A stretch of DNA of 7,072 bases, taken from NCBI GenBank assembly GCA_902796505.1, contig CADBPA010000018.1, positions 1-7,072 of the forward strand. The letters run 5' to 3'. A model generated the notes under the pieces. The model saw only the letters and a program-made list of their open reading frames with translations. It did not search any database and was not told the DNA's origin. The position numbers were made by a program, and so were the translations under genes. Shown here in pieces: positions 1 through 5,888 of the stretch (position 1 is the first letter of the stretch; each line of letters begins with the position of its first letter). Origin of the DNA: an uncultured Ruminococcus sp. (lineage in GTDB: Bacteria; Bacillota; Clostridia; Oscillospirales; CAG-272).

Positions 1-305
1 AGAATGCGGAACTGCTTTTTCACGCCGCCGTCGACGTATTTTTTTCCGTTCTTGTCCTTCTCGGTGCGCAGCTCGAAGCGGAATTTCTTCGGGAAGCAGG
101 GAAGGTTATCGAGCGTCCAGCGCGCGGAGGGATTCGGAGAATCGGAGTAGGCTTCGATGTCGGCAAGCGAGAAGAGATGGCCGAACGCCCAGGAGACGTA
201 ATAGCCGCCGCAGGTAAAATAACCGTCCGCCTTTTTCGCCTGCTCGCCGATGCCGGCGATGATGTTGCGCGCGAGGCTGGGTTTTTCCGCGATGATGACG
301 ATCAT
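1..305 (-). CDS. topB: DNA topoisomerase III (type IA), N-terminal part, cut by left edge
   Basis: This is the start of a type IA DNA topoisomerase, which relaxes or decatenates DNA through a transient tyrosine-linked single-strand break. The 101 complete codons visible encode an N-terminus opening MIVIIAEKPSLARNI, the first strand of a TOPRIM domain. E7 in the AEKPS motif matches the conserved metal and acid-base glutamate of TopB proteins. Further on, residues about 33-50 (CGGYYVSWAFGHLFSLAD) fit the family's GHL motif, and residues about 62-72 (RWTLDNLPCFP) fit the 'RWnl.dLPi.P' segment. The catalytic tyrosine lies outside the window. The ATG at 305-303 is preceded by AAAGGAGAG (318-310) with a 6-nt spacer. 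The gene is divergent from tdk and shares its control region. A chromosomal housekeeping copy or a mobile-element TopB cannot be told apart from this fragment, but nothing mobile is seen nearby. Confidence 0.9.
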   Translation of the reverse strand, partial: MIVIIAEKPSLARNIIAGIGEQAKKADGYFTCGGYYVSWAFGHLFSLADIEAYSDSPNPSARWTLDNLPCFPKKFRFELRTEKDKNGKKYVDGGVKKQFRI

Positions 306-309
306 GGCG

Positions 310-318
310 CTCTCCTTT
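310..318 (-). promoter_or_regulatory. Ribosome binding site of topB
   Basis: AAAGGAGAG on the - strand is close to the full anti-Shine-Dalgarno complement and sits 6 nt before the ATG at 305. It fixes the start of the truncated topoisomerase gene. Confidence 0.85.
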
Positions 319-328
319 CGTCCGATTT

Positions 329-362
329 CGCCGGAAGCTTTCTCCGGCGGGGGAGCCTCCCC
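329..362 (-). promoter_or_regulatory. Tandem hairpins in the topB leader
   Basis: Read on the - strand, two perfect stem-loops lie back to back in the expected topB 5' leader. The first is GGGGA/TCCCC (362-358 with 354-350) with loop GGC. The second is the 7-bp stem CGCCGGA/TCCGGCG (349-343 with 335-329) with a 7-nt loop. No U tract follows, so this is not an intrinsic terminator. The hairpins end 10 nt before the ribosome binding site and could affect mRNA stability or translation; that role is inferred. Confidence 0.45.
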
Positions 363-379
363 GAGGGAAGTCTTTTTCT

Positions 380-408
380 ATTCTATCACACTTTTCGGAA
401 AAATTCCA
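380..408 (-). promoter_or_regulatory. Predicted extended -10 promoter of topB
   Basis: On the - strand the sequence TGATAGAAT (388-380) is an extended -10 element: TG, one base, then TAGAAT, one mismatch from TATAAT. A weak -35 candidate TGGAAT (408-403) lies 17 nt upstream and matches TTGACA at three positions. Transcription would begin near 373, giving a leader of about 68 nt. The -35 overlaps one arm of the 396-429 inverted repeat. Confidence 0.55.
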
Positions 409-429
409 TAGTTTTTTGAAATTTTTCCG
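396..429. repeat. Perfect 10-bp inverted repeat in the divergent control region
   Basis: CGGAAAAATT (396-405) is repeated in inverted form as AATTTTTCCG (420-429), with a 14-nt centre. The left arm overlaps the candidate topB -35 at 403-408, and the element lies about 80 bp upstream of the tdk -10. Its placement between two divergent promoters suits an operator for a dimeric regulator. It could also form a cruciform or RNA hairpin, but neither predicted transcript includes it. No regulator gene is present to pair it with. Confidence 0.5.
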
Positions 430-510
430 TCGGGCGGCGCGAAAGCCTTCTTTGCCGCGCAAATTTATGAAAAAATGTCGGCGTACCCCCTTCCTTTTTT
501 CTTTCGGATA

Positions 511-519
511 TGTTATACT
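511..519 (+). promoter_or_regulatory. Predicted extended -10 promoter of the tdk-deo operon
   Basis: TGTTATACT is an extended -10 element: TG (511-512), one base, then TATACT (514-519), one mismatch from TATAAT. The stretch around 491-496, where a -35 would sit at 17-nt spacing, reads TTCCTT and is a poor match, so the promoter would rely on the TG extension or on an activator. Transcription would begin near 525, leaving a leader of about 75 nt before tdk. It is the only good promoter seen for the seven + strand genes. Confidence 0.6.
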
Positions 520-531
520 ATAAAGGAATAC

Positions 532-595
532 GCGCGCAGAAGGGAAAACGTGCGCGCACGGACGGGGCAGAACGAAGCCCCTCCGGAAAACGGAG
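532..595 (+). promoter_or_regulatory. Structured tdk leader with a hairpin over the ribosome binding site
   Basis: Three stems can form in order in the 5' leader. GCGCGCA (532-538) pairs with TGCGCGC (551-557), 7 bp. GGGGC (564-568) pairs with GCCCC (577-581), 5 bp. CTCCG (581-585) pairs with CGGAG (591-595), 5 bp closing the loop GAAAA. The last stem buries GGAG (592-595), the tdk Shine-Dalgarno sequence, and it shares base 581 with the second stem, so full formation of one weakens the other. No terminator U tract follows. Translational control of tdk is inferred from this geometry, and no known riboswitch or T-box motif was recognised. Confidence 0.45.
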
Positions 596-600
596 ACGGT

Positions 601-1221
601 ATGGCAAAACTATATTTCAAATACGGCGCGATGGGCTCGTCCAAGACCGCGCAGGCGCTGATCACCAAATTCAATTACGAGGAACGCGGAATGGCGGTCT
701 GGCTCGTCAAGCCGGCGATCGACACCCGGGACGGCGCCGATACCATCCGCTCGCGCATCGGGCTTTCGGCGGTCTGCCGGGTGATCGGAAAGGATGAAGA
801 CCTCTACGAAGCCTTCCTTTCGCATAAGGCGACCGATCCCGTGGACGTCGTGATCGCCGACGAGTGTCAGTTCTTCACCGCCCGGCAGATCGACGATATG
901 CGAAGGATCGTGGACGATTTCGACCTGCCTATCCTCTGCTTCGGACTGCGCACCGACTTTCTGACGCATCTCTTCCCCGGAAGCGAGCGGCTCTTCGCCG
1001 TGGCGGACTCGATCTCCGAGATCAAGACCGTCTGCGAATGCGGCGAAAAAGCGATCGTCAACGCCCGCCTGACCGACGACGGCAGGATCGTGACCGGGGG
1101 GCGGCAGGTCGTCCTCGGCGGAAACGACCGGTATCTCGCCATGTGCCACCGCTGCTGGAAGCGCAAGATCCGCGAGCAGGAAGAGAACGAGCGCCAGCAG
1201 CAGATCAAAATCAGAAAATAA
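601..1221 (+). CDS. tdk: Thymidine kinase (class II, zinc-binding)
   Basis: This 206-residue cytosolic enzyme phosphorylates thymidine (and usually deoxyuridine) with ATP to give dTMP; E. coli Tdk has 205 residues. Visible parts in order are a P-loop at 9-16 (GAMGSSKT), the DTRDG segment at 41-45, a Walker B-like DECQFF at 87-92 with E88 as the catalytic base, and FGLRTDF at 114-120. A zinc site is formed by C145 and C147 (CEC) with C182 and C185 (CHRC), and the substrate lasso GGNDRY lies at 173-178. The P-loop has Ser14 where the usual motif has Gly before Lys-Thr; this seems to be a lineage variant rather than damage, since everything else is intact. The last 20 residues are a charged, helix-like tail. 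The ATG at 601 is chosen because GGAG (592-595) precedes it and the protein then opens like the family (MAKLYFKYGAM). The in-frame ATG at 475 lies upstream of the promoter. It is the first gene of the operon, 18 nt before deoC. Confidence 0.96.
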   Translation: MAKLYFKYGAMGSSKTAQALITKFNYEERGMAVWLVKPAIDTRDGADTIRSRIGLSAVCRVIGKDEDLYEAFLSHKATDPVDVVIADECQFFTARQIDDMRRIVDDFDLPILCFGLRTDFLTHLFPGSERLFAVADSISEIKTVCECGEKAIVNARLTDDGRIVTGGRQVVLGGNDRYLAMCHRCWKRKIREQEENERQQQIKIRK

Positions 1222-1239
1222 AGAAACGAGGAAAAAGAT

Positions 1240-1902
1240 ATGAACATCCGCGAAATTCTTCATCACTGCGACCACACCCTTCTCGCCGTGGACGCGACGT
1301 GGGAGCAGATCCGCGCCGTCCTCGACGACGGCATTCGCTACGAGACCGCCTCGGCGTGCATCCCCGCCTGCTACGTGAAAGCGGCGAAAGAATACGTGAA
1401 GGGCAAACTCAAAATCTGCACCGTCATCGGCTTTCCGAGCGGATACTCCACCAAAGAGAGCAAGGTCTTTGAAGCGGAGGACGCCGTCCGCCGCGGCGCC
1501 GACGAGATCGATATGGTCATCAACGTCGGCTATCTGAAAGCCGGGCGGGACGCGGAAGTCCTCGACGAGATCCGCGCCGTCCGCCGCGCGACCGAGGGGA
1601 AGATCCTGAAGGTCATCATCGAGACCTGCCTGCTCACCGACGAGGAAAAGATCCGGATGTGCGGGATCGTGACCGCCTCCGGCGCCGATTACATCAAGAC
1701 CTCCACCGGCTTCTCGACCGCCGGGGCGACCTTTCACGACGTCGAGTTGTTCGCGCAGCATATCGGCGGCGGCGTGAAGATCAAAGCGGCGGGCGGCATC
1801 TCCTCGATTGAGGACGCCGAAAAATTCCTCGCGCTCGGCGCCGACCGCCTCGGCACCAGCCGCATCGTCAAGATCGCAAAGAAAGCAGAAAGCGAGGCGT
1901 AA
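1240..1902 (+). CDS. deoC: Deoxyribose-phosphate aldolase
   Basis: This 220-residue class I aldolase splits 2-deoxyribose-5-phosphate into acetaldehyde and glyceraldehyde-3-phosphate, the last step of deoxynucleoside breakdown. It is a single TIM-barrel domain of typical length. The Schiff-base lysine is K153 in GADYIKTSTGFSTAGAT (148-164). The supporting K182 lies in VKIKAAGGI (179-187), and the relay acids are D91 in DEIDMVIN and D11 in CDHTLL; these correspond to K167, K201, D102 and D16 of E. coli DeoC. The family signature around IGFPSGYSTKESKVFEAE (63-80) is also present. GAGG (1228-1231) precedes the ATG by 8 nt. It is 18 nt after tdk and only 3 nt before deoD, which suggests translational coupling with deoD. 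Confidence 0.97.
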   Translation: MNIREILHHCDHTLLAVDATWEQIRAVLDDGIRYETASACIPACYVKAAKEYVKGKLKICTVIGFPSGYSTKESKVFEAEDAVRRGADEIDMVINVGYLKAGRDAEVLDEIRAVRRATEGKILKVIIETCLLTDEEKIRMCGIVTASGADYIKTSTGFSTAGATFHDVELFAQHIGGGVKIKAAGGISSIEDAEKFLALGADRLGTSRIVKIAKKAESEA

Positions 1903-1905
1903 GCC

Positions 1906-2634
1906 ATGAAAGATACGTCGCATTACACTCCCCATATCAACGCGTCCCCGGAGGACTTCGGGAAAACCGTCCTGATGCCGGGCGATCCGCTCCGCTCGAA
2001 ATTCGTCGCGGAGAATTTTCTCACCGACGCCCGCCTCGTCAACAACGTCCGCGGTGTGCAGGGCTACACCGGGACCTACCAGGGAACGCCGGTCACCGTG
2101 ATGGCGAGCGGCATGGGAATGCCCTCCATCGGCATCTATTCGTATGAACTCTACCACTTCTTCGGCGTGGAGAACATCATCCGCATCGGCTCGGCGGGAG
2201 GGCTTTCCGAGAAGGTCCGCCTGCGCGACGTCCTCATCGGCATGGGCGCCTGCACCAACTCCTCCTACGCCGACCAGTTCGGACTCGGCGGGCAGTTTGC
2301 CCCGATCGCCGATTACACCCTCCTGCGCTGTGCGGTCGAAGAGGCCGAGCGCATCGGCGCGCACTACGCCGTCGGCAATCTCCTCTCCTCGGACGTTTTC
2401 TACAACGCCGATCCGCACTTCAACGACGGATGGCGGGATATGGGCGTCCTCGGCGTCGAAATGGAGGCGGCGGCGCTCTACCTGAACGCGGCGAAAGCCG
2501 GCAAGCGCGCCCTCGCGATCTGCACCGTCTCCGACCATATCTATACCGGAGAATCTCTCCCGGCCTCCGAGCGGCAGACCTCCTTCACCGAGATGATGGA
2601 GATCGCCCTGAACGTCGCCAAACGGATGGGCTGA
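1906..2634 (+). CDS. deoD: Purine nucleoside phosphorylase, DeoD type
   Basis: This 242-residue enzyme of the hexameric NP-I family cleaves purine (deoxy)ribonucleosides with phosphate to free base and (deoxy)ribose-1-phosphate. E. coli DeoD residues appear here at a constant +6 offset: H10 (H4), G26 and R30 in MPGDPLR (G20, R24), R49 in VRG (R43), R93 and S96 in IIRIGSAG (R87, S90), VEMEAA (184-189) for the ribose and base pocket, and D210 in TVSDH with R223 (D204, R217). This marks the DeoD type, which in known members accepts both 6-oxo- and 6-amino-purines, rather than the trimeric PunA type. The start is 3 nt after the deoC stop, and its ribosome binding site GAGG (1894-1897) lies inside the end of deoC. 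It is followed by a 58-nt gap holding a hairpin before deoB. Confidence 0.97.
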   Translation: MKDTSHYTPHINASPEDFGKTVLMPGDPLRSKFVAENFLTDARLVNNVRGVQGYTGTYQGTPVTVMASGMGMPSIGIYSYELYHFFGVENIIRIGSAGGLSEKVRLRDVLIGMGACTNSSYADQFGLGGQFAPIADYTLLRCAVEEAERIGAHYAVGNLLSSDVFYNADPHFNDGWRDMGVLGVEMEAAALYLNAAKAGKRALAICTVSDHIYTGESLPASERQTSFTEMMEIALNVAKRMG

Positions 2635-2663
2635 TCCCCGAAAAAACACAAATCCACGATCTA

Positions 2664-2681
2664 CCGGAAATATTTTTCCGG
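2664..2681 (+). promoter_or_regulatory. Intercistronic hairpin between deoD and deoB
   Basis: CCGGAAA (2664-2670) pairs with TTTCCGG (2675-2681) to make a perfect 7-bp stem with the 4-nt loop TATT. It ends 2 nt before the deoB ribosome binding site GAGG (2684-2687), in the longest gap of the operon (58 nt). There is no downstream U tract, so it is not a standard terminator. It may set relative expression of deoB, block 3' decay of the upstream message or mark a cleavage site; these roles are inferred. Confidence 0.5.
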
Positions 2682-2692
2682 ATGAGGTAACT

Positions 2693-3856
2693 ATGAAGAG
2701 AGTATTTCTGATCGTTCTCGATTCGCTCGGCGTCGGTTATGAGCCGGACGCCGCCGATTTTGGCGACGTGGGTGCGGACACCCTGCGGCGCATCAGCCGC
2801 TCGCCGAAATTTTCGATCCCCAACCTGATCTCGCTCGGCATCGGCAATATGGATGGGATCGACTATCTCGAAAAAATTCCCCCGAAAGCGGCGATCGGAC
2901 GCCTGCGGGAGATCAGCCGCGGCAAGGATACCACCGCCGGGCATTGGGAGATCTCCGGCATCATCTCCGCCGAGCCGCAGCCGACCTACCCGGACGGCTT
3001 TCCCGAAGAGGTCATCTCGGCGTTCACCGAGGCGACCGGCTACGGCGTTCTCTGCAACAAGCCCTATTCCGGCACCGACGTCATCCGCGACTACGGCGAG
3101 GAGCATCTGCGCACCGGCAAGCTTATCGTCTACACCTCCGCCGACTCGGTCTTTCAGATCGCGGCGCACGAGGATCTCGTTCCGCCCGAAAAGCTCTATG
3201 AGATCTGCCGCAAGGCGCGCGCCCTGCTCACCGGACGGCACGCGGTCGGCCGCGTGATCGCACGCCCCTTTGTCGGCACGCCCGGCCATTTCACCCGGAC
3301 GGCGAACCGCCACGATTTTTCGCTCACCCCTCCGGGATATACGATGCTGAACGCCGTCGCCGATTCGGGACTCGATATGATCGCCGTCGGCAAGATCAAG
3401 GATATTTTCGCCGGATGCGGTGTGACCGATCATATCCCCACCCACGGCAACACCGACGGCATGGCGCAGAGCCTCGCGCTCGGCGACCGGGATTTTCACG
3501 GTCTCTGTTTTATCAATCTCGTCGATTTCGATATGCTGTACGGACACCGACAGGACGTGGACGGCTATGCGAACGCGCTGACCGAGTTTGACGGCTGGCT
3601 TCCGTCCTTTCTCGCAAAACTCGGCGAGGACGACTGCCTGATGATCACCGCCGACCACGGCTGCGATCCCGGCGACGATTCGACCGACCATACGCGCGAG
3701 TATATCCCCTTCCTCTGCGTCGGGCGAAAGATCCGCCCCGTCCTGCTCGGCACGCGCCTCGGCTTTTCCGACATCGGCGCGACCGTCTGCGACCTGCTCG
3801 GAACGAAAAAAATGCCGGACAACGGCGTGAGCATGAAAGAACTTCTGCTCGGCTGA
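2693..3856 (+). CDS. deoB: Phosphopentomutase
   Basis: This 387-residue enzyme of the alkaline-phosphatase superfamily interconverts (deoxy)ribose-1-phosphate and (deoxy)ribose-5-phosphate, joining the phosphorylases to DeoC. Two manganese ions and a phosphothreonine are needed in known members. The metal ligands are visible: D10 in LDSLGVG, D280 and H285 in VDFDMLYGH, D321 and H322 in TADHG, and H333 in TDHTREY. The nucleophile is T80 in GKDTTAGHWE (77-86). These line up with D13, D286, H291, D327, H328, H339 and T85 of the Bacillus cereus enzyme. The cap domain contains the usual IVYTSADSVFQIAAHE (145-160) and GRVIARPFVG (186-195). GAGG (2684-2687) lies 5 nt before the ATG. No terminator follows: the next gene begins after a 45-nt A+T-rich gap. 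Confidence 0.97.
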   Translation: MKRVFLIVLDSLGVGYEPDAADFGDVGADTLRRISRSPKFSIPNLISLGIGNMDGIDYLEKIPPKAAIGRLREISRGKDTTAGHWEISGIISAEPQPTYPDGFPEEVISAFTEATGYGVLCNKPYSGTDVIRDYGEEHLRTGKLIVYTSADSVFQIAAHEDLVPPEKLYEICRKARALLTGRHAVGRVIARPFVGTPGHFTRTANRHDFSLTPPGYTMLNAVADSGLDMIAVGKIKDIFAGCGVTDHIPTHGNTDGMAQSLALGDRDFHGLCFINLVDFDMLYGHRQDVDGYANALTEFDGWLPSFLAKLGEDDCLMITADHGCDPGDDSTDHTREYIPFLCVGRKIRPVLLGTRLGFSDIGATVCDLLGTKKMPDNGVSMKELLLG

Positions 3857-3873
3857 TTTTACCCAAAAAAGAC

Positions 3874-3890
3874 AACAATTATTTGCATTT
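3874..3890 (+). repeat. Left copy of a 17-nt direct repeat bracketing the heparinase-family gene
   Basis: AACAATTATTTGCATTT lies between deoB and the heparinase-family gene, ending just before the ribosome binding site of the latter. The matching copy at 5848-5864 reads AACGATTCTTTGCATTT, identical at 15 of 17 bases with a shared 9-base core TTTGCATTT. The two copies start 1974 bp apart in the same orientation, one on each side of the odd gene. They may be a shared regulatory or processing element, or the footprint of recombination. Confidence 0.5.
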
Positions 3891-3901
3891 TGGAGGGCAA
3901 T

Positions 3902-5848
3902 ATGGAACTGAAGGACATTCTTTCCGCAAAATACCGCGCCATGAGCGCACAGGAGTATCTTGAAAAAAAGAGAGAAGATCACAGAGAGGAATACACCCTG
4001 CTTTGTAATCGCGTCCGCGCGCAGAAGGATAACGCCGCTTTCCGCGATCCGATCCTGCGCCGGGCGGACGAGGCGATGAAGAATCTTTTCATTCTCCCCG
4101 GAACGGGAGGAAAACTCTTCGACGTCGGAACGCCGCCCGCCTGGAAGGAATGCCGCGGCGACAGCGAGGAATATCTCTGGGTTCTCGCCCGGATGGGCTG
4201 GCTTGCCGACCTTGCCGACGCCTATCTGCTGACCGGGGAGGAGTCCTACGCCGAAAAGGCGTTCTCGGACGTGCTGAATTTCATCGAAACCTGTCCCCCA
4301 CCCGATCCCTACCGCGCGCTGAACGATCCCTCTTACCGCACAGAGGAGTTCTGCAGGCTGACGCCGTGGCGCCAACTTGAGGTTTCCATGCGGATGTTTG
4401 ACTCCTGGAAGAAGCTCTATGAAAAGCTTTTGCTCTCGCCGGTGATGACGGCGCAGATCCACGAGCGCATCGTCTGTTCGCTCTACGAACACTGCCTTCA
4501 GATCGCCCTCGTCTCGCCGGTCCTCTGGCCGCGCGGCAATCACAACCATTATCTGCATGAAATGCTCGGGCTTCTCTCGGCCGTCTCGCTCTTTCCGGAA
4601 TACGACGTCGCCGATTCCTGGCGCGCCTGTGCGGTGAGCGGACTGGAGCTTTCGATCCTCCGTCAATTCGGGGAGGACGGTGCGCAGCTGGAAGGATGCC
4701 CCGGATATCATAATCTCTGCGCGTCGATGCTGCTCGCCGCGCTCCGTTCGGCAAAGGCCGCCGGTGCGAAACTTTCCGAGACCTTCCGGGATCGGCTCGG
4801 TGCGATCCTGCTTTACAGCGCGATGATCCTCCGTCCGGACGGCGATATTTCCACGATCGGGGACAGCCCGAAATGCGAACGCTTCTCCGGCGAGATCGCC
4901 TACGGCTATTTTGCGGCGAGCGGATCCTTCGGGCCGTTTGCTCCGGCGGTCGGCCTGCTGCGCGCGCCGGATCCCGCGAAAGATCCGATCACAGAGGAGG
5001 ACCTGCGGCGCGCCCTCGCAGAATGCCGCCCGGAGGGGAACGTTCTGGTGCATTTTCCCTCGGTCGGGCAGATCTACGGCCGCACCGGGTTCGGAAAAGG
5101 CGACAGCTGGTTTTCCTTCCTCTGCCATACTCCGGTTTTCAACGGCCACTCGCATATCGATCCGCTCTCGGTCGAACTGATCCTCAAAGGCAGGGAAGTC
5201 CTGCTCGATCCTTCCTATTTTACCTATGCGGAGATCCCGGAGCGCCGGATCTTCAAATCGGCGACCTACCACTGCTGCCTGACCTTCGGCGAAAGAGAGC
5301 CGTTCGACTATATCGCGCAGTGGACGTACACGCCGCAGAAGCCGGGAAGCACCGCCGGCGCCTATCGGGGAGAGGACTTCCTCGCGGGGGATGGCAGCCA
5401 TGAAAATTACGCTCCGGCGGAGCATCGCCGCCTTGTCCTCCTGCTCGGCGGGGAAAGTATGATCCTGATCGACGACGTGAAAGATCCCGCCCGCGAACCG
5501 GTCGATCTCTGGTTCCACACCCCCCTGACCGATCTTACCCTCGGCAAAACTTCGGCGGAAAGTCGGTCCTCCGGGGTGCGTATCCTGTACCCTGCGGGCT
5601 GTACGCCGTCGCTTCTCCCCTCCCGCCGTTCGTACGATCACGATATCGCGGAGCCTTCCATGCGCATCCGCCTGAACGATCCGTCGCCGTCTTCCTCGCC
5701 GCTGTACGTCACGGCGTTCACTTTGGATCCCGCCCTTCGTTCGGTCTCGGCAAAACGGGAGGACGACCGCGTGATCCTGACGGCAGACTTCTCCGGAAAA
5801 ATACGGAGATTTTGCTGGATCTATGGGAAAAGTCTGACCGAAATTTAA
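3902..5848 (+). CDS. Heparinase II/III-family polysaccharide lyase-like protein, cytosolic
   Basis: This 648-residue protein resembles the heparinase II/III family, polysaccharide lyases that cleave uronate-containing glycans by beta-elimination. Residues about 30-350 look like the helical toroid, with the active-site-like stretch GNHNHY (N213, H214, H216, Y217) and DGAQLEGCPGYH (259-270, with Y269 and H270). Residues about 390-645 look like the beta-sandwich, with FNGHSHIDPLSVELILKG (H416, H418, D420), LLDPSYFTY (434-442) and a following SATYHCCLTF segment with H457. The N-terminus is hydrophilic with no signal peptide or membrane segment, so it should act inside the cell, perhaps on imported oligosaccharides like the exolytic PL15-type enzymes; that comparison is tentative. 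The ATG at 3902 follows GGAGGG (3892-3897); the in-frame TTG at 3890 lies upstream of that site and is rejected. The gene sits between deoB and cdd although no carbohydrate gene is nearby. Codon use is somewhat less C-ending than in the deo genes. The substrate is unknown. Confidence 0.85.
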   Translation: MELKDILSAKYRAMSAQEYLEKKREDHREEYTLLCNRVRAQKDNAAFRDPILRRADEAMKNLFILPGTGGKLFDVGTPPAWKECRGDSEEYLWVLARMGWLADLADAYLLTGEESYAEKAFSDVLNFIETCPPPDPYRALNDPSYRTEEFCRLTPWRQLEVSMRMFDSWKKLYEKLLLSPVMTAQIHERIVCSLYEHCLQIALVSPVLWPRGNHNHYLHEMLGLLSAVSLFPEYDVADSWRACAVSGLELSILRQFGEDGAQLEGCPGYHNLCASMLLAALRSAKAAGAKLSETFRDRLGAILLYSAMILRPDGDISTIGDSPKCERFSGEIAYGYFAASGSFGPFAPAVGLLRAPDPAKDPITEEDLRRALAECRPEGNVLVHFPSVGQIYGRTGFGKGDSWFSFLCHTPVFNGHSHIDPLSVELILKGREVLLDPSYFTYAEIPERRIFKSATYHCCLTFGEREPFDYIAQWTYTPQKPGSTAGAYRGEDFLAGDGSHENYAPAEHRRLVLLLGGESMILIDDVKDPAREPVDLWFHTPLTDLTLGKTSAESRSSGVRILYPAGCTPSLLPSRRSYDHDIAEPSMRIRLNDPSPSSSPLYVTAFTLDPALRSVSAKREDDRVILTADFSGKIRRFCWIYGKSLTEI

Positions 5849-5864
5849 ACGATTCTTTGCATTT
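5848..5864 (+). repeat. Right copy of a 17-nt direct repeat bracketing the heparinase-family gene
   Basis: AACGATTCTTTGCATTT begins on the last base of the heparinase-family stop codon and lies in the leader of cdd, 14 nt before its AGGAG. It matches the copy at 3874-3890 at 15 of 17 positions. The distance to the following ribosome binding site differs between the copies (1 nt against 14 nt), which argues against a fixed translational element. Confidence 0.5.
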
Positions 5865-5888
5865 GCAGCAGGATCAAAGGAGATTTTG

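Noticed and set aside
350..376. A + strand intrinsic terminator (GGGGA/TCCCC stem followed by TTTTT at 372-376)
   Set aside because: The stem is only 5 bp, the T run starts 9 nt after it, and no + strand gene lies upstream to be terminated.
177..419. A small + strand open frame of 80 codons over the topB start and leader
   Set aside because: It lies antisense to the topB coding sequence and promoter, has no ribosome binding site and its product matches no family I know.
541..560. A CcpA (cre) site around GGAAAACGTGC in the tdk leader
   Set aside because: Only the left half resembles the cre consensus; the palindromic right half is missing.
475..600. An upstream in-frame ATG extending tdk by 42 codons
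   Set aside because: The predicted -10 element at 514-519 lies inside this extension, there is no ribosome binding site before 475, and the family's N-terminus begins at 601.
610..2649. A 679-codon open frame on the - strand, antisense to tdk, deoC and deoD
   Set aside because: This is the same codon-bias artefact: no family motif, and it overlaps three genes with intact active sites.
3890..3901. TTG as the start of the heparinase-like gene
   Set aside because: The Shine-Dalgarno GGAGGG begins inside this codon, so it serves the ATG at 3902 instead.
2585..5641. A 1018-codon open frame on the - strand, antisense to deoB and the heparinase-like gene
   Set aside because: The frame is open because the + strand genes favour G/C third positions, which removes stops from one antisense frame. 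The product is rich in Arg, Gly, Ala, Asp and Val without recognisable domains, and it crosses several well-supported genes.
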